From NCBI GenBank assembly GCA_024692105.1, contig JAILMZ010000015.1, forward strand, positions 1-25,850: a stretch of DNA of 25,850 nucleotides, written 5' to 3'. The notes under the pieces were generated by a model, which worked only from the letters and a program-made list of their open reading frames with translations, had not been told where the DNA came from and searched no databases. The DNA is from Saccharofermentans sp. GTDB lineage: Bacteria > Bacillota_A > Clostridia > Saccharofermentanales > Saccharofermentanaceae. Each line of letters starts with the position of its first letter. Position 1 is the stretch's first letter. Made by a program: the position numbers and the translations under genes. Shown piece by piece: positions 8,401-15,168 of the stretch.

Positions 8401-9001
8401 CGAACAGGCTGATCCTGTACGGGTCCTGACATCCGGGAACGAAAACATCCACGATGTCTCCGCGGCAGGCATACTCGCCGGGCTGCGATACCTGCGGCAC
8501 GCGCTCGTAGCCGTTTGTCCTCAGATACAGCAGGAGGTCGTCCTGCGGGGCAGGCTTGCCTGTCTTGATGGTAAGTATCCTTCTTTTGAACTTCTTGGCA
8601 GGTTCGAGCTTGTTAAGGAGCGCGCCCGATGCGATGACGACCGCGCCGTAATCTCCCGTAATGATGTTAGACAGCGAGACGCATCTCGACAGTTCGAGAT
8701 CCCTTGATGCAGCTTCGGCGGTAACCAAAGACATCTCCGACGGCTGAAGCACGGACACGCCGCCCTCGGTAAAGGCATTCAGTCCCTTGGCCATCTCTCT
8801 GGCCCTTGCACTGTCGGGAACTATGACCACCGGCTTTCTTCCGGAAAGCCTTGCCAGAGCAGCTATGACATACGCCTTCTGCTCTCTTGCAAAACCTGTG
8901 ATGTTAAGGTGTTTTCCCTGCTTTTGTGCCTGAGCCAGACTGTCTGTCAGTGTTTTATCCCTCGTTATGAGGTCAAGAATCTCTTCAATCCTTTTTTCCA
9001 T
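5459..9001 (-). CDS. mfd: Transcription-repair coupling factor Mfd
   Basis: A 1180-residue protein of full normal length. It releases RNA polymerase stalled at DNA damage and recruits UvrA. The N-terminal UvrB-like part (about 1-350) includes PGEYACRGDIVDVFVPG. The RNA-polymerase-interacting, CarD-like domain follows at about 492-550 (HPGDYIVHDTYGIGRYEGL). The RecG-like translocase has Walker A GDVGFGKT (645-652), Walker B DEEQ (748-751), SATPIPRTLNMSLAGIRDMS (774-793) and motif VI QLKGRVGRSDRQAY (917-930). The C-terminal TRCF domain is at about 1020-1150. The start ATG overlaps the end of pth by 17 nt, which indicates translational coupling in a glmU-pth-mfd operon. A tRNA-Arg gene follows on the same strand. 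Confidence 0.98.
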   Translation of the reverse strand: MEKRIEEILDLITRDKTLTDSLAQAQKQGKHLNITGFAREQKAYVIAALARLSGRKPVVIVPDSARAREMAKGLNAFTEGGVSVLQPSEMSLVTAEAASRDLELSRCVSLSNIITGDYGAVVIASGALLNKLEPAKKFKRRILTIKTGKPAPQDDLLLYLRTNGYERVPQVSQPGEYACRGDIVDVFVPGCQDPYRISLFDDEVEKIKSFDRETQRSVETLDSVRIVPSGIFAFTDKKEAEDAASKITARAEEDISRMKGNTSESRKAAELLTRTAEADAMKITAGTEPSGIARWIGVILKDPACVLDYLDYNENMFFADEMIDIDARMNGYAGEYAQRCQESFMIGMAPTCAPSAMHNLSNIMKRIDGIEDAVTTSCLQAAGNGLPGGISCTVTGLPSDSYAGRNDDLAALITKDGGKSVYLMASYGKRTDSLKARLAETGCFAEVTDCALPAGFSYPALGITLLGEQELFGSDRIVKPKKKGGNRIAFFSDIHPGDYIVHDTYGIGRYEGLVNKKVGEIRKDYLKIVYAKDQVLYILPENIDMLQKYVGPGDREPKLTRLGGDEWKRSVSRARESIKKVAYDLLKLYAARSVSKGFACDPDDENQRLFEERFPFVETEDQARAIREIKADMESELPMDRLLCGDVGFGKTEVAFRAMFKAVMNGKQVILLAPTTLLAQQHYDNFRERCKGLPINVNTVLLSRFVTPAKIKESLQDIAKGKADVIIGTHRVLSNDVRPPHLGLLVVDEEQRFGVNHKEKIKSMRNNVDVLTLSATPIPRTLNMSLAGIRDMSMLVEAPFNRREVQTYVMGYDEQIIVQACMREISRGGQVFYLYNRTANIDLVARNLAELMPDARVIYAHGQMGERELENIIADFIKGKYDILVCTTIIENGVDMPNVNTLIVEDADRFGLAQLYQLKGRVGRSDRQAYAYITYDASAPLKEEASKRLEAIREFTELGSGVKVAIRDLEVRGAGSLLGAEQHGQMDVIGYELYCRMLDEEIKAMKNKGEDVDFNVMPEQEDTSFVVEVDYDAYIPSSYIEDEAGRMTAYRRIGSIRSFKDYDDFLDEICDRYGQPPAEIYILAGIALTRAEGRRLGFTKVSINNTGVRFYLNPMLQLDMQAMGALFGDNYYGARCQINATGAFPFMQFKPSSVSQSKTVEEIVGLLKLLSDNKTGETVA

Positions 9002-9524
9002 CTGACACCATTTCTTCTATCGCTTCGCAGGCCTTGATAAACGCATCGTTCATCATCACCCGCTCTTCCTTGGGAACATCGGTCAGCACATAATTGATAA
9101 GCTCGAAATGCTCCGGCACGGGACCGGTGCCGATCCTTACGCGGGGGAACAACTCCGTACCGAGGTGCTGTATGCACGAACGCATTCCGTTATGCGTTCC
9201 CGCAGAACCTTTCTCTCTGACGCGGATCGTACCCTTGGCGATATCTATGTCGTCATACACGACGATGATGTGATCTGCCGGGATCTTGAAGAATTTCGAG
9301 GCCGGCACGATACACTCGCCCGAGTTGTTCATGAAGGTGGTGGGCTTGATGATGACGGCGTCCTCGCCCTTGATCTTACCCTTGCCGTACATACCGTTGA
9401 ACTTGTCCTTATCGAGGAAGAATCCGTTCCTTTCGGCCAGCATGTCTACCGCAAGATAACCCATGTTATGCCATGTATACATGTACTTTTTCCCGGGGTT
9501 GCCGAGTCCTGCGATAAGCCACAT
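8985..9524 (-). CDS. pth: Peptidyl-tRNA hydrolase
   Basis: A 179-residue protein, slightly shorter than many bacterial Pth enzymes. It hydrolyses the ester bond of peptidyl-tRNAs released prematurely from ribosomes. Key motifs are visible: GLGNPG at residues 6-11 (catalytic Asn), HNMGY (catalytic His about 19), FMNNSG (about 64-69), VYDDIDI (about 89-95, catalytic Asp) and GSAGTHNGMRS (about 105-115). The usual Arg before the catalytic His is Trp here (TWHN instead of TRHN), a minor deviation. The gene begins 9 nt after the glmU stop and overlaps the mfd start. No good SD is seen close to its ATG (GGAGG is about 17 nt away), so translation may be coupled to glmU. Confidence 0.97.
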   Translation of the reverse strand: MWLIAGLGNPGKKYMYTWHNMGYLAVDMLAERNGFFLDKDKFNGMYGKGKIKGEDAVIIKPTTFMNNSGECIVPASKFFKIPADHIIVVYDDIDIAKGTIRVREKGSAGTHNGMRSCIQHLGTELFPRVRIGTGPVPEHFELINYVLTDVPKEERVMMNDAFIKACEAIEEMVSDGKKD

Positions 9525-9533
9525 ATAAGCTGA

Positions 9534-10949
9534 TCAGACCTCCGAACGCTTGTTGTCCAGACGGATGTAGTTCTCTCCTCTGAGGCGGCTCTTCTCCGAT
9601 ACCCAGTTGTCCTTGTTGACCTGCTGTGCTCTTCCGATACCGAGTGAGAGCGCAGGTACGTCTGATGTTATCGTGGAACCTGCAGCGATATATGAATCCT
9701 TGCCGAGAACGACAGAGGATACGATGTTCGAGTTGCCTCCGATGAACACGTTGTCCTCGACGGTACATCCGGCCTTGTCCTGACCGTCAAAGTTACAGGT
9801 GACCGTACCGCATCCGAAGTTAACGTTCTTACCTACCGTGGAGTCGCCGATGTATGTGAGGTGGCGCGCTCTGGTGTATTCACCGATCGTGGATTCCTTG
9901 ACCTCTACATACGCACCGAGGGTAACATTGTCTGCGATGGTGCAGTTAGGTCTGATGTGTGAGAAGGGTCCGATACGGCAGTCCTTGCCGACAGTCGACT
10001 GTGCTACTACCGAATAGTCGATGGAAGTGCCGTCGCCTATCTCGGAACAGTCGATCCTCGAATTCTCTCCGATGATGCAGTCGTGGCCGATAACGGTATT
10101 GCCCATGAGCGTCGTGCCCGGAAGGATGATCGTATCGTTGCCGATCTCGACTGCGTGGTGGATCCATGTCGTCGCAGGGTCAACGATCTGAACGCCGTTC
10201 TTCATGTGTCTGTTGAGGATGCGTCTGTTCATGATCGCCTGTACCTCGGACAGCTGTACGCAGTCATTGACTCCTCTCGTATCGTCGAAATCACAGATGA
10301 CGGCACCGACCTTATAGCCGTCGCCGATAAGGATGCCTATAGTATCTGTCAGATAGTATTCGCCCTGGGCATTGTTGGCACCGATCCTGCCCAATGCGGA
10401 CAGAAGAAGAGGTGTCTTGAAGACATACATGGAAGAATTGATCTCTCTTATCTTGAGCTGCTCTTCGGTGCAGTCCCTGTGCTCGACGATGCCTGTTACA
10501 TTGCCGTCTTCGCCTCTTACGATCCTGCCGTAACCCGTCGGGTCGTCTGCTTCAGCAGTAATAATGATTGCGGCGCAGTCATCTCCTGCATCTTCGAAAG
10601 CCTTGAGCGCTTTGCCTATCGTCTCAGCGGATACCATGGGGCAGTCGCCGGGAAGGACTATCGTAAGTCCGTCTCTTCCCTCGAGAAAAGGAGCTGCCTG
10701 CGCGACCGCATGACCGGTTCCGCGCTGCTGTTCCTGAAGGACATATGCGACGTTCTCGCCCAATACGGTCCTTATCTCATCCTGCTGCTCACCTACTATA
10801 TATACCTGCTCCATACAACCGGAATCGAAAAGGGCATCCGCCACCCACTGGATGATCGGTTTGCCTGATACCTGATGTACGACCTTGGAATATTTTGACT
10901 TCATGCGCGTGCTCTTGCCTGCCGCCATAACTACTGCACAAATATCCAT
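9534..10949 (-). CDS. glmU: Bifunctional UDP-GlcNAc pyrophosphorylase / glucosamine-1-phosphate acetyltransferase
   Basis: A 471-residue protein, close to the usual 450-460. It acetylates glucosamine-1-phosphate and uridylylates the product to UDP-GlcNAc, the precursor of peptidoglycan and other wall sugars. The N-terminal uridyltransferase has MAAGKSTRMKS (8-18), QEQQRGTGHA (72-81) and PGDCPM (100-105, where PL is more usual than PM). From about residue 250 there is a left-handed beta-helix of hexapeptide repeats. The acetyltransferase site includes ARHLTYIGDS (361-370, catalytic His 363) and GCGTVTCNFDG. AAGGGGT sits 6 nt upstream of the ATG. It is first gene of the minus-strand glmU-pth-mfd unit; prs, which separates glmU and pth in Bacillus, is absent here. 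Confidence 0.98.
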   Translation of the reverse strand: MDICAVVMAAGKSTRMKSKYSKVVHQVSGKPIIQWVADALFDSGCMEQVYIVGEQQDEIRTVLGENVAYVLQEQQRGTGHAVAQAAPFLEGRDGLTIVLPGDCPMVSAETIGKALKAFEDAGDDCAAIIITAEADDPTGYGRIVRGEDGNVTGIVEHRDCTEEQLKIREINSSMYVFKTPLLLSALGRIGANNAQGEYYLTDTIGILIGDGYKVGAVICDFDDTRGVNDCVQLSEVQAIMNRRILNRHMKNGVQIVDPATTWIHHAVEIGNDTIILPGTTLMGNTVIGHDCIIGENSRIDCSEIGDGTSIDYSVVAQSTVGKDCRIGPFSHIRPNCTIADNVTLGAYVEVKESTIGEYTRARHLTYIGDSTVGKNVNFGCGTVTCNFDGQDKAGCTVEDNVFIGGNSNIVSSVVLGKDSYIAAGSTITSDVPALSLGIGRAQQVNKDNWVSEKSRLRGENYIRLDNKRSEV

Positions 10950-10989
10950 TATTTACCCCTTTATGTGGAATGCTTTTTAATACGCGTTT

Positions 10990-10998
10990 ATTATAGCA
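10990..10998 (-). promoter_or_regulatory. Extended -10 promoter of glmU-pth-mfd
   Basis: On the minus strand TGC-TATAAT (10998-10990) is an extended -10 with a perfect hexamer, about 40 nt before the glmU ATG. No clear -35 is seen. Confidence 0.6.
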
Positions 10999-11020
10999 AA
11001 CTTTTGTCCGATAAATAGGG

Positions 11021-11026
11021 TATAAT
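11021..11026 (+). promoter_or_regulatory. -10 element of the nucleotidyltransferase gene
   Basis: A perfect TATAAT lies 37 bp upstream of the ATG at 11064. A good -35 at normal spacing was not found. It is divergent from the glmU promoter about 25 bp away, so the two may influence each other. Confidence 0.45.
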
Positions 11027-11063
11027 AGGTGCACTACTCGGCAATAAGTAAGGAGAATTTGAC

Positions 11064-11807
11064 ATGATAGCGATTTTGCTTGCAGCAGGATATGCCACAA
11101 GGCTTTACCCTCTCACGAAGGATAAACCCAAGTCTCTGCTTCCCCTCGGAAAGAAGCTCATCATCGACTATATAATCGATGAGATCGACAAGCTTCCGGA
11201 TGTAAACCGCATCATCCTTATTACCAATTCCCGCTTCGCAGGACAGTTCGGCGAGTGGGCCGATTCATGTGACAGGACAGCTAAGGCTCCTATCACTGTC
11301 CTTGACGACGGCACGACAAATAACGAGAACCGCTTAGGCGCCATCGGCGACATCATCTATACGATCAAGCACGAGAATATCGACGAGGACCTTGCCGTCT
11401 TCGCAGGCGACAATATCTTCACTTATTCTCTTACCGACATGTACGCATTCTTCAAGGAGAAGAACGCACCCACGCTCATTGCGATCAACGTTCCCGATAT
11501 TGAGCAAAGAAAGAAGCTCGCGATCGCCGAGATCGCAGAAGACGGCAGAGTGCTCGACATGGTGGAGAAGCCTTCCGAGCCCAAGACCGAGTGGGGCATC
11601 TATGCAGCTTATTTCTACGGAAAGGATATAATCCCCCTTTTCGACAGGTACATAGCAGAAGGCAATCCCCCGGATGCTCCCGGCAACTTCCCTTCCTGGC
11701 TGTACAAGATCATGCCCGTCTATGCATACAAGGGCGACGGTGAGTGCATCGATATCGGCACGCCCGAGAACTATGCGCAGACCTGTGAAGAATACAAAGA
11801 CAGATAA
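11064..11807 (+). CDS. Sugar-phosphate nucleotidyltransferase family protein
   Basis: A 247-residue protein with AAGGAG about 8 nt before the ATG. The N-terminus is the nucleotidyltransferase signature AAGYATRLYPLTKDKPKSLL (residues 7-26): a GxxxR loop and the PKxLLP-type substrate-activating Lys. FAGDNIF (about 112-118) carries the metal-binding Asp, VEKPSEPKTEW is the EKP motif, and IDIGTPENY near the C-terminus is typical of NDP-sugar synthases and LicC-like cytidylyltransferases. It should join an NTP to a sugar-1-phosphate or phosphocholine-like substrate. No acyltransferase or helix domain is attached and no pathway genes are adjacent, so the substrate is open. It stands divergent to glmU, which performs a related reaction. 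Confidence 0.88.
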   Translation: MIAILLAAGYATRLYPLTKDKPKSLLPLGKKLIIDYIIDEIDKLPDVNRIILITNSRFAGQFGEWADSCDRTAKAPITVLDDGTTNNENRLGAIGDIIYTIKHENIDEDLAVFAGDNIFTYSLTDMYAFFKEKNAPTLIAINVPDIEQRKKLAIAEIAEDGRVLDMVEKPSEPKTEWGIYAAYFYGKDIIPLFDRYIAEGNPPDAPGNFPSWLYKIMPVYAYKGDGECIDIGTPENYAQTCEEYKDR

Positions 11808-11810
11808 CTG

Positions 11811-11838
11811 TTTACAAAACCATATTCGATAGTATAAT
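11811..11838 (+). promoter_or_regulatory. Promoter of the riboswitch-ribU transcript
   Basis: TTTACA (11811-11816), a 16-bp spacer and perfect TATAAT (11833-11838). It starts 4 nt after the upstream stop codon, and transcription would begin around 11845, exactly where the riboswitch starts. Confidence 0.8.
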
Positions 11839-11844
11839 CAGTGT

Positions 11845-11974
11845 GATCCAAGGCGGAGTGTGATTCTCCGACCGGCGGTAACCGATGGAATAACGGGAGC
11901 CCGCAAGCCATGTAAAATCTTACGAGCATGGCAGACGCAGTGAGATTCTGCGGCCGACGGTAAAGTCCGGATGA
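11845..11974 (+). promoter_or_regulatory. FMN riboswitch (RFN element)
   Basis: The conserved RFN blocks occur in order: GGCGGAGTGTGATTCTCC, ACCGGCGGTAA, GGAGCCCGCAAGCC, a variable hairpin (CATGTAAAATCTTACGAGCATG region), GGCAGACGCAGTGAGATTC, GCCGACGGTAAAGTCCGGATG. P1 is formed by ATCC (11846-11849) and GGAT (11969-11972). The aptamer ends just before the AAGGAAG ribosome-binding site, with no terminator stem between. FMN binding therefore probably blocks translation of ribU directly. Confidence 0.96.
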
Positions 11975-11989
11975 AAGGAAGTGAATACC

Positions 11990-12625
11990 ATGTCTGATTC
12001 CAATAACACCATTGGTGCGGATCGCCGCCGTTTTATCGTGCGCCTTACGACGACCGCCATCTTCTCAGGCCTTGCAGCCGCTCTCATGTTTCTTGAGATA
12101 CCGCTCCCGCTGATGCCCCCGTTCCTCAAGTTCGATTTTTCCGAGGTTCCGGTCCTCATCGCGACTTTCGCATTAGGCCCCGTATACGGCATCATCATCG
12201 AACTGCTCAAGAACCTCATCCACCTTCCCTGGACAGGAACCATGGCGATCGGTGAGATGAGCAACTTCATCACGGGTTCCATCTTCGTCGGCACGGCAGG
12301 TCTTATCTACAGAAAGAACCGCACAAGAAAAGGCGCAGTCGCTTCGATGGCTCTTGCCACTCTGGCACTTGCGGTTATCGCAGTTCCGGTAAACGCATTC
12401 ATCAACCTTCCCCTCTACGCATCGGTACTGGGACAGAGCCTGGAAGACATCCTTGCCTGGACACAGACGGTCAACCCCGCGATCGACACGGAGCTCAAAC
12501 TCCTCCTGATAGGATTCGTACCGTTCAATCTGTTCAAGGGAACTGTCGTATCTTTGATCACGTTCTTCGTCTATAAGCCCATATCAAAGCTTATCAACAG
12601 CTTCTACGAGAAGACTAAAGACTGA
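11990..12625 (+). CDS. ribU: Riboflavin ECF transporter S component RibU
   Basis: A 211-residue integral membrane protein. ATG 11990 is preferred to the GTG at 11981 because AAGGAAG (11975-11981) sits at normal SD distance from the ATG. RibU is the substrate-binding subunit of an energy-coupling-factor transporter; it works with the shared EcfA/A'/T module, which is not in this window. The order of helices and motifs fits RibU: TTTAIFSGLAAALMFLEIPL, FLKFDFSEVPVLIATFALGP, GIIIELLKNLIHLPWTGT, GEMSNFITGSIFVGTAGLIY, then two or three more helices. The FMN riboswitch directly upstream independently supports the riboflavin assignment. The stop codon abuts the stop of the convergent hydrolase gene. 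Confidence 0.95.
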   Translation: MSDSNNTIGADRRRFIVRLTTTAIFSGLAAALMFLEIPLPLMPPFLKFDFSEVPVLIATFALGPVYGIIIELLKNLIHLPWTGTMAIGEMSNFITGSIFVGTAGLIYRKNRTRKGAVASMALATLALAVIAVPVNAFINLPLYASVLGQSLEDILAWTQTVNPAIDTELKLLLIGFVPFNLFKGTVVSLITFFVYKPISKLINSFYEKTKD

Positions 12626-13537
12626 TCACCTTCTGCAGAAATTATCGCTTATAAGCTGTAATGACTTAACGCCCTGAGGCCACTCGGGACGCGCAATGCA
12701 GAACACATGTCCACAATCAAGTTTCTGGCCGTCAACTACGGTGCTCTGTGCATCATATAAGGGCGCTTCTATGCCTGCTTCTTCGAGAGCCTTTTTGAGA
12801 TCAAGCGTATCCTTACGGCAATGCGGAAGATCCTCGTCGGATGTTATCATGCAGACTTTGAGCCCCGGATCTTTAACACCAATGGAAATGAGATTGAATA
12901 CGAATTCCGGGAGGCGGCGGGCTTCGGTCTTGGAAGGCATCTCCTTCTCGAAATAGATACCCGGCCATGTCTTTCTGTCATTCCTGAAAGCACCGCAAAT
13001 GAGGGCGGCGGATTCCACTGAAACCTTGAGCTTCTCGAAGACCCAGACTTCGTGCGCGACATGTCTGTTTCTGGCGGCAAGCGCCGTGAGGTAAGCAAGA
13101 TTTGCTCCCGCCGAGTCTCCGACGGTGTGAAATTTTGTAAAACCGTATGTCTTTGATGCATGGTTCATGGCGCGGAAGATCTCGTTGATGATCTGCGACA
13201 TGTCCGCATCAGGCATGAGAGTGTAGTTAACGTTAATGACTGGGATCTGCGCGGTGCGCGCGAGATGCATGCCGAAGTTCTTGTCGTTCTCCTTTGTTCC
13301 GTAGACGAAAGCTCCGCCGTGAATAAGAATGAAACAATCCTTCTGGCCGGACACATCGTACGGTCTGTAAAGGTCGTATACGAGCTTGTTCGGAGTCTCC
13401 GTGTAGACGATGTCGCTTTCTACGGTAACATCGCCGGGAAAAACTTCAGCGGCAAGTCTGGGCGTGTCAGACTCGGTGCACTTCTCGATGAACACCCTGG
13501 TCTGTTTTTTTGCGAGTTTTCTTGCAATCGAGAACAT
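12626..13537 (-). CDS. Alpha/beta hydrolase (hormone-sensitive-lipase-like)
   Basis: A 303-residue protein. HGGAFVYG (73-80) is the HGG oxyanion-hole motif and GDSAGANLAYL (140-150) holds the nucleophile Ser142. The acid is probably Asp234 or Asp236 (ITSDEDLP) and the base His277 (DCGHVF). This is the pattern of esterases and lipases of the HSL/BD-FAE type, which hydrolyse short-chain or carbohydrate esters. No signal peptide is visible, so it should be cytoplasmic, although the N-terminus is basic and partly hydrophobic. The promoter is good (TTGATA-17-TATAAT); the SD is modest (AGGAAAG). It is convergent to ribU with no gap. The natural substrate cannot be named. Confidence 0.88.
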   Translation of the reverse strand: MFSIARKLAKKQTRVFIEKCTESDTPRLAAEVFPGDVTVESDIVYTETPNKLVYDLYRPYDVSGQKDCFILIHGGAFVYGTKENDKNFGMHLARTAQIPVINVNYTLMPDADMSQIINEIFRAMNHASKTYGFTKFHTVGDSAGANLAYLTALAARNRHVAHEVWVFEKLKVSVESAALICGAFRNDRKTWPGIYFEKEMPSKTEARRLPEFVFNLISIGVKDPGLKVCMITSDEDLPHCRKDTLDLKKALEEAGIEAPLYDAQSTVVDGQKLDCGHVFCIARPEWPQGVKSLQLISDNFCRR

Positions 13538-13571
13538 TCCTTACACTTTCCTGCCTTCGTTTATTATGTAA

Positions 13572-13600
13572 ATTATAATTGCTATTTGGGCGTGTATCAA
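13572..13600 (-). promoter_or_regulatory. Sigma-A promoter of the alpha/beta hydrolase gene
   Basis: On the minus strand TTGATA (13600-13595), a 17-bp spacer and TATAAT (13577-13572), close to consensus. It gives a leader of roughly 28 nt. Confidence 0.82.
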
Positions 13601-13603
13601 TAA

Positions 13604-13612
13604 TGTTATACT
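13604..13612 (+). promoter_or_regulatory. Extended -10 promoter of the tartrate dehydratase operon
   Basis: TGT-TATACT (13604-13612) is an extended -10; no good -35 is seen. It lies 3 bp from the -35 box of the divergent hydrolase promoter, so the two promoters are back to back. Confidence 0.55.
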
Positions 13613-13645
13613 TACACCTATAGTTTTCACTTTGGAGGTTAGGAT

Positions 13646-14548
13646 ATGTCTTGCGACACTCAAGTTGTAGAGCGCCTCTCAGATCTCGTCTCATCATTCA
13701 TCTGCCACTCGGCAGGCCATCTTCCCGATGATGTTAAGACGAGACTTGCACAGATGAAAGAAGAAGAGACTGAAGGTTTTGCTCCGAGCATATACGATGT
13801 AATGGAGAAGAACATGAAGATGGCTGACGAGCTCGGCCGCCCTTCCTGTCAGGACACCGGTCTCCCGCAGTTCTTTGCAAGAGTCGGAACGGGTTTTCCT
13901 TACCTCGAAGAGATTGAACCCTCACTCATAGAAGCAGTAAAGAAAGCGACTGTCAGAGCGCCCCTGAGGCACAACGCAGTCGAGGTCTTCGACGAATTCA
14001 ATACAGGCAACAACATCGGTCACAAGATCCCCTGGATAGACTGGGAACTCGTGCCGGGTTCAGACAAACTCGAGCTGTATTTCTACATGGCAGGCGGCGG
14101 ATGTTCGCTCCCCGGTTTCGCGAAGGTGCTTATGCCCCTTGAAGGATACGACGGAGTCGCGAAAGCAGTTTTCGACCAGATGACGACATACGGCGTCAAT
14201 GCATGCCCTCCCTGCCTCGTTGGTATCGGCATCGCAGGCTCGGCCGAGGTCGCTGCAAAGCTTTCGAAGAAGGCATTGCTCAGACCGGTAGGTTCCACTA
14301 ATCCAAACCCCAAAGCGGCACAGATGGAAAAGGACATCGAAGACGGACTTAACTCCATAGGATTAGGCCCCGGCGGATTCGGCGGAAAGCTCTCCGTCAT
14401 GGGAGTAAACATCGAGCAGGCAGCGCGTCACCCCGCCACGCTCGCAGTCGGGATGAGCACGGCATGCTGGGCACACAGAAGAGCAGGCATTACGATCTCA
14501 CCCGATTTCACTTATGATTTCTTCACACACAAGGGAGTCACGTTATGA
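13646..14548 (+). CDS. ttdA: L(+)-tartrate dehydratase alpha subunit
   Basis: A 300-residue protein with GGAGG 7 nt before the ATG. With the beta subunit it forms an oxygen-sensitive [4Fe-4S] hydro-lyase that turns L-tartrate into oxaloacetate. It follows E. coli TtdA closely as remembered: RPSCQDTG, APLRHNAVEVFDEFNTGNN, YMAGGGCSLPGFAKVLMP, NACPPCLVG, RPVGSTNPNPKAAQ, SVMGVNIEQAARHP, STACWAHRR. Cys68, Cys187 and Cys274 are the expected cluster ligands. Two-subunit class I fumarases share this fold, so fumarase activity is possible; the block-by-block likeness to TtdA/TtdB favours tartrate dehydratase. The last 4 nt overlap the beta-subunit start (ATGA), which suggests coupled translation. Confidence 0.9.
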   Translation: MSCDTQVVERLSDLVSSFICHSAGHLPDDVKTRLAQMKEEETEGFAPSIYDVMEKNMKMADELGRPSCQDTGLPQFFARVGTGFPYLEEIEPSLIEAVKKATVRAPLRHNAVEVFDEFNTGNNIGHKIPWIDWELVPGSDKLELYFYMAGGGCSLPGFAKVLMPLEGYDGVAKAVFDQMTTYGVNACPPCLVGIGIAGSAEVAAKLSKKALLRPVGSTNPNPKAAQMEKDIEDGLNSIGLGPGGFGGKLSVMGVNIEQAARHPATLAVGMSTACWAHRRAGITISPDFTYDFFTHKGVTL

Positions 14549-15168
14549 GCATATTCCATTTCACGACGCCGGTAACGGACGAAGACATAAAGAAGGTTCA
14601 CATCGGTGATGTCATCTATCTCACCGGCGAGATAGTCACGGGCAGAGACGACGTTCATCACAGAGTGGTCGTTTCCGGCAAGGAGCCGCCCGTTGATCTC
14701 AAGGGCAAGGCCATCTTCCACGCAGGTCCCATCATGAAGAAGATCTCCGGGGAAGGCGAAGAAGACAAGTATAAGGTAATAAGCGTAGGCCCCACCACAT
14801 CCATGAGAATGGAAAAGGCCGAGGCGGAATTTCTCGCAGCAACCGGCACGAAAATAATCATCGGCAAGGGCGGCATGGGTCCCAAGACCACACAGGGCTG
14901 CATCGACAACTGTGCGATCCACACCATCTTCCCCGGCGGCTGCGCGGTAGTTGCCGCTGAAGAGTGCGTCGAGACACAGGGCGTCGAGTGGCTCGATCTC
15001 GGCATGCCCGAAGCGATGTGGAAGCTCAAGGTCGAAGAGTTCGGACCTCTCGTAGTCTCCATCGATTCTTACGGCAATAACCTCATCGAGAACAACAAGG
15101 TAGAATTCGAGAAGAAGAAGCAGGCTGCACTTGATTCGCTCAAGGGCAAACTCGATTACATGAGCTGA
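14545..15168 (+). CDS. ttdB: L(+)-tartrate dehydratase beta subunit
   Basis: A 207-residue protein with AAGGGAG before an ATG that overlaps the alpha-subunit stop. It supplies the second half of the active site. The motifs follow TtdB: IGDVIYLTGEIVTGRDDVHHR, GKAIFHAGPIMKK, SVGPTTSMRMEKAEAEF, GKGGMGPKTTQGC, FPGGCAVVAA, LGMPEAMWKLKVEEFGPLVV, DSYGNNLIENNK. The fold is the swivelling C-terminal domain shared with class I fumarases. Its stop codon overlaps the next start by 1 nt (TGATG), so a HAD phosphatase is part of the same operon. No tartrate transporter or regulator is visible nearby. Confidence 0.9.
   Translation: MSIFHFTTPVTDEDIKKVHIGDVIYLTGEIVTGRDDVHHRVVVSGKEPPVDLKGKAIFHAGPIMKKISGEGEEDKYKVISVGPTTSMRMEKAEAEFLAATGTKIIIGKGGMGPKTTQGCIDNCAIHTIFPGGCAVVAAEECVETQGVEWLDLGMPEAMWKLKVEEFGPLVVSIDSYGNNLIENNKVEFEKKKQAALDSLKGKLDYMS

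Noticed and set aside
10083..10868. A 261-codon plus-strand open frame inside glmU
   Set aside because: It is antisense to the conserved GlmU coding sequence and has no recognisable domain.
13646..15168. Class I fumarase as the primary call
   Set aside because: The fold and cysteines are shared, but the run of motifs in both subunits follows TtdA and TtdB more closely; fumarase remains as an alternative in the entry.
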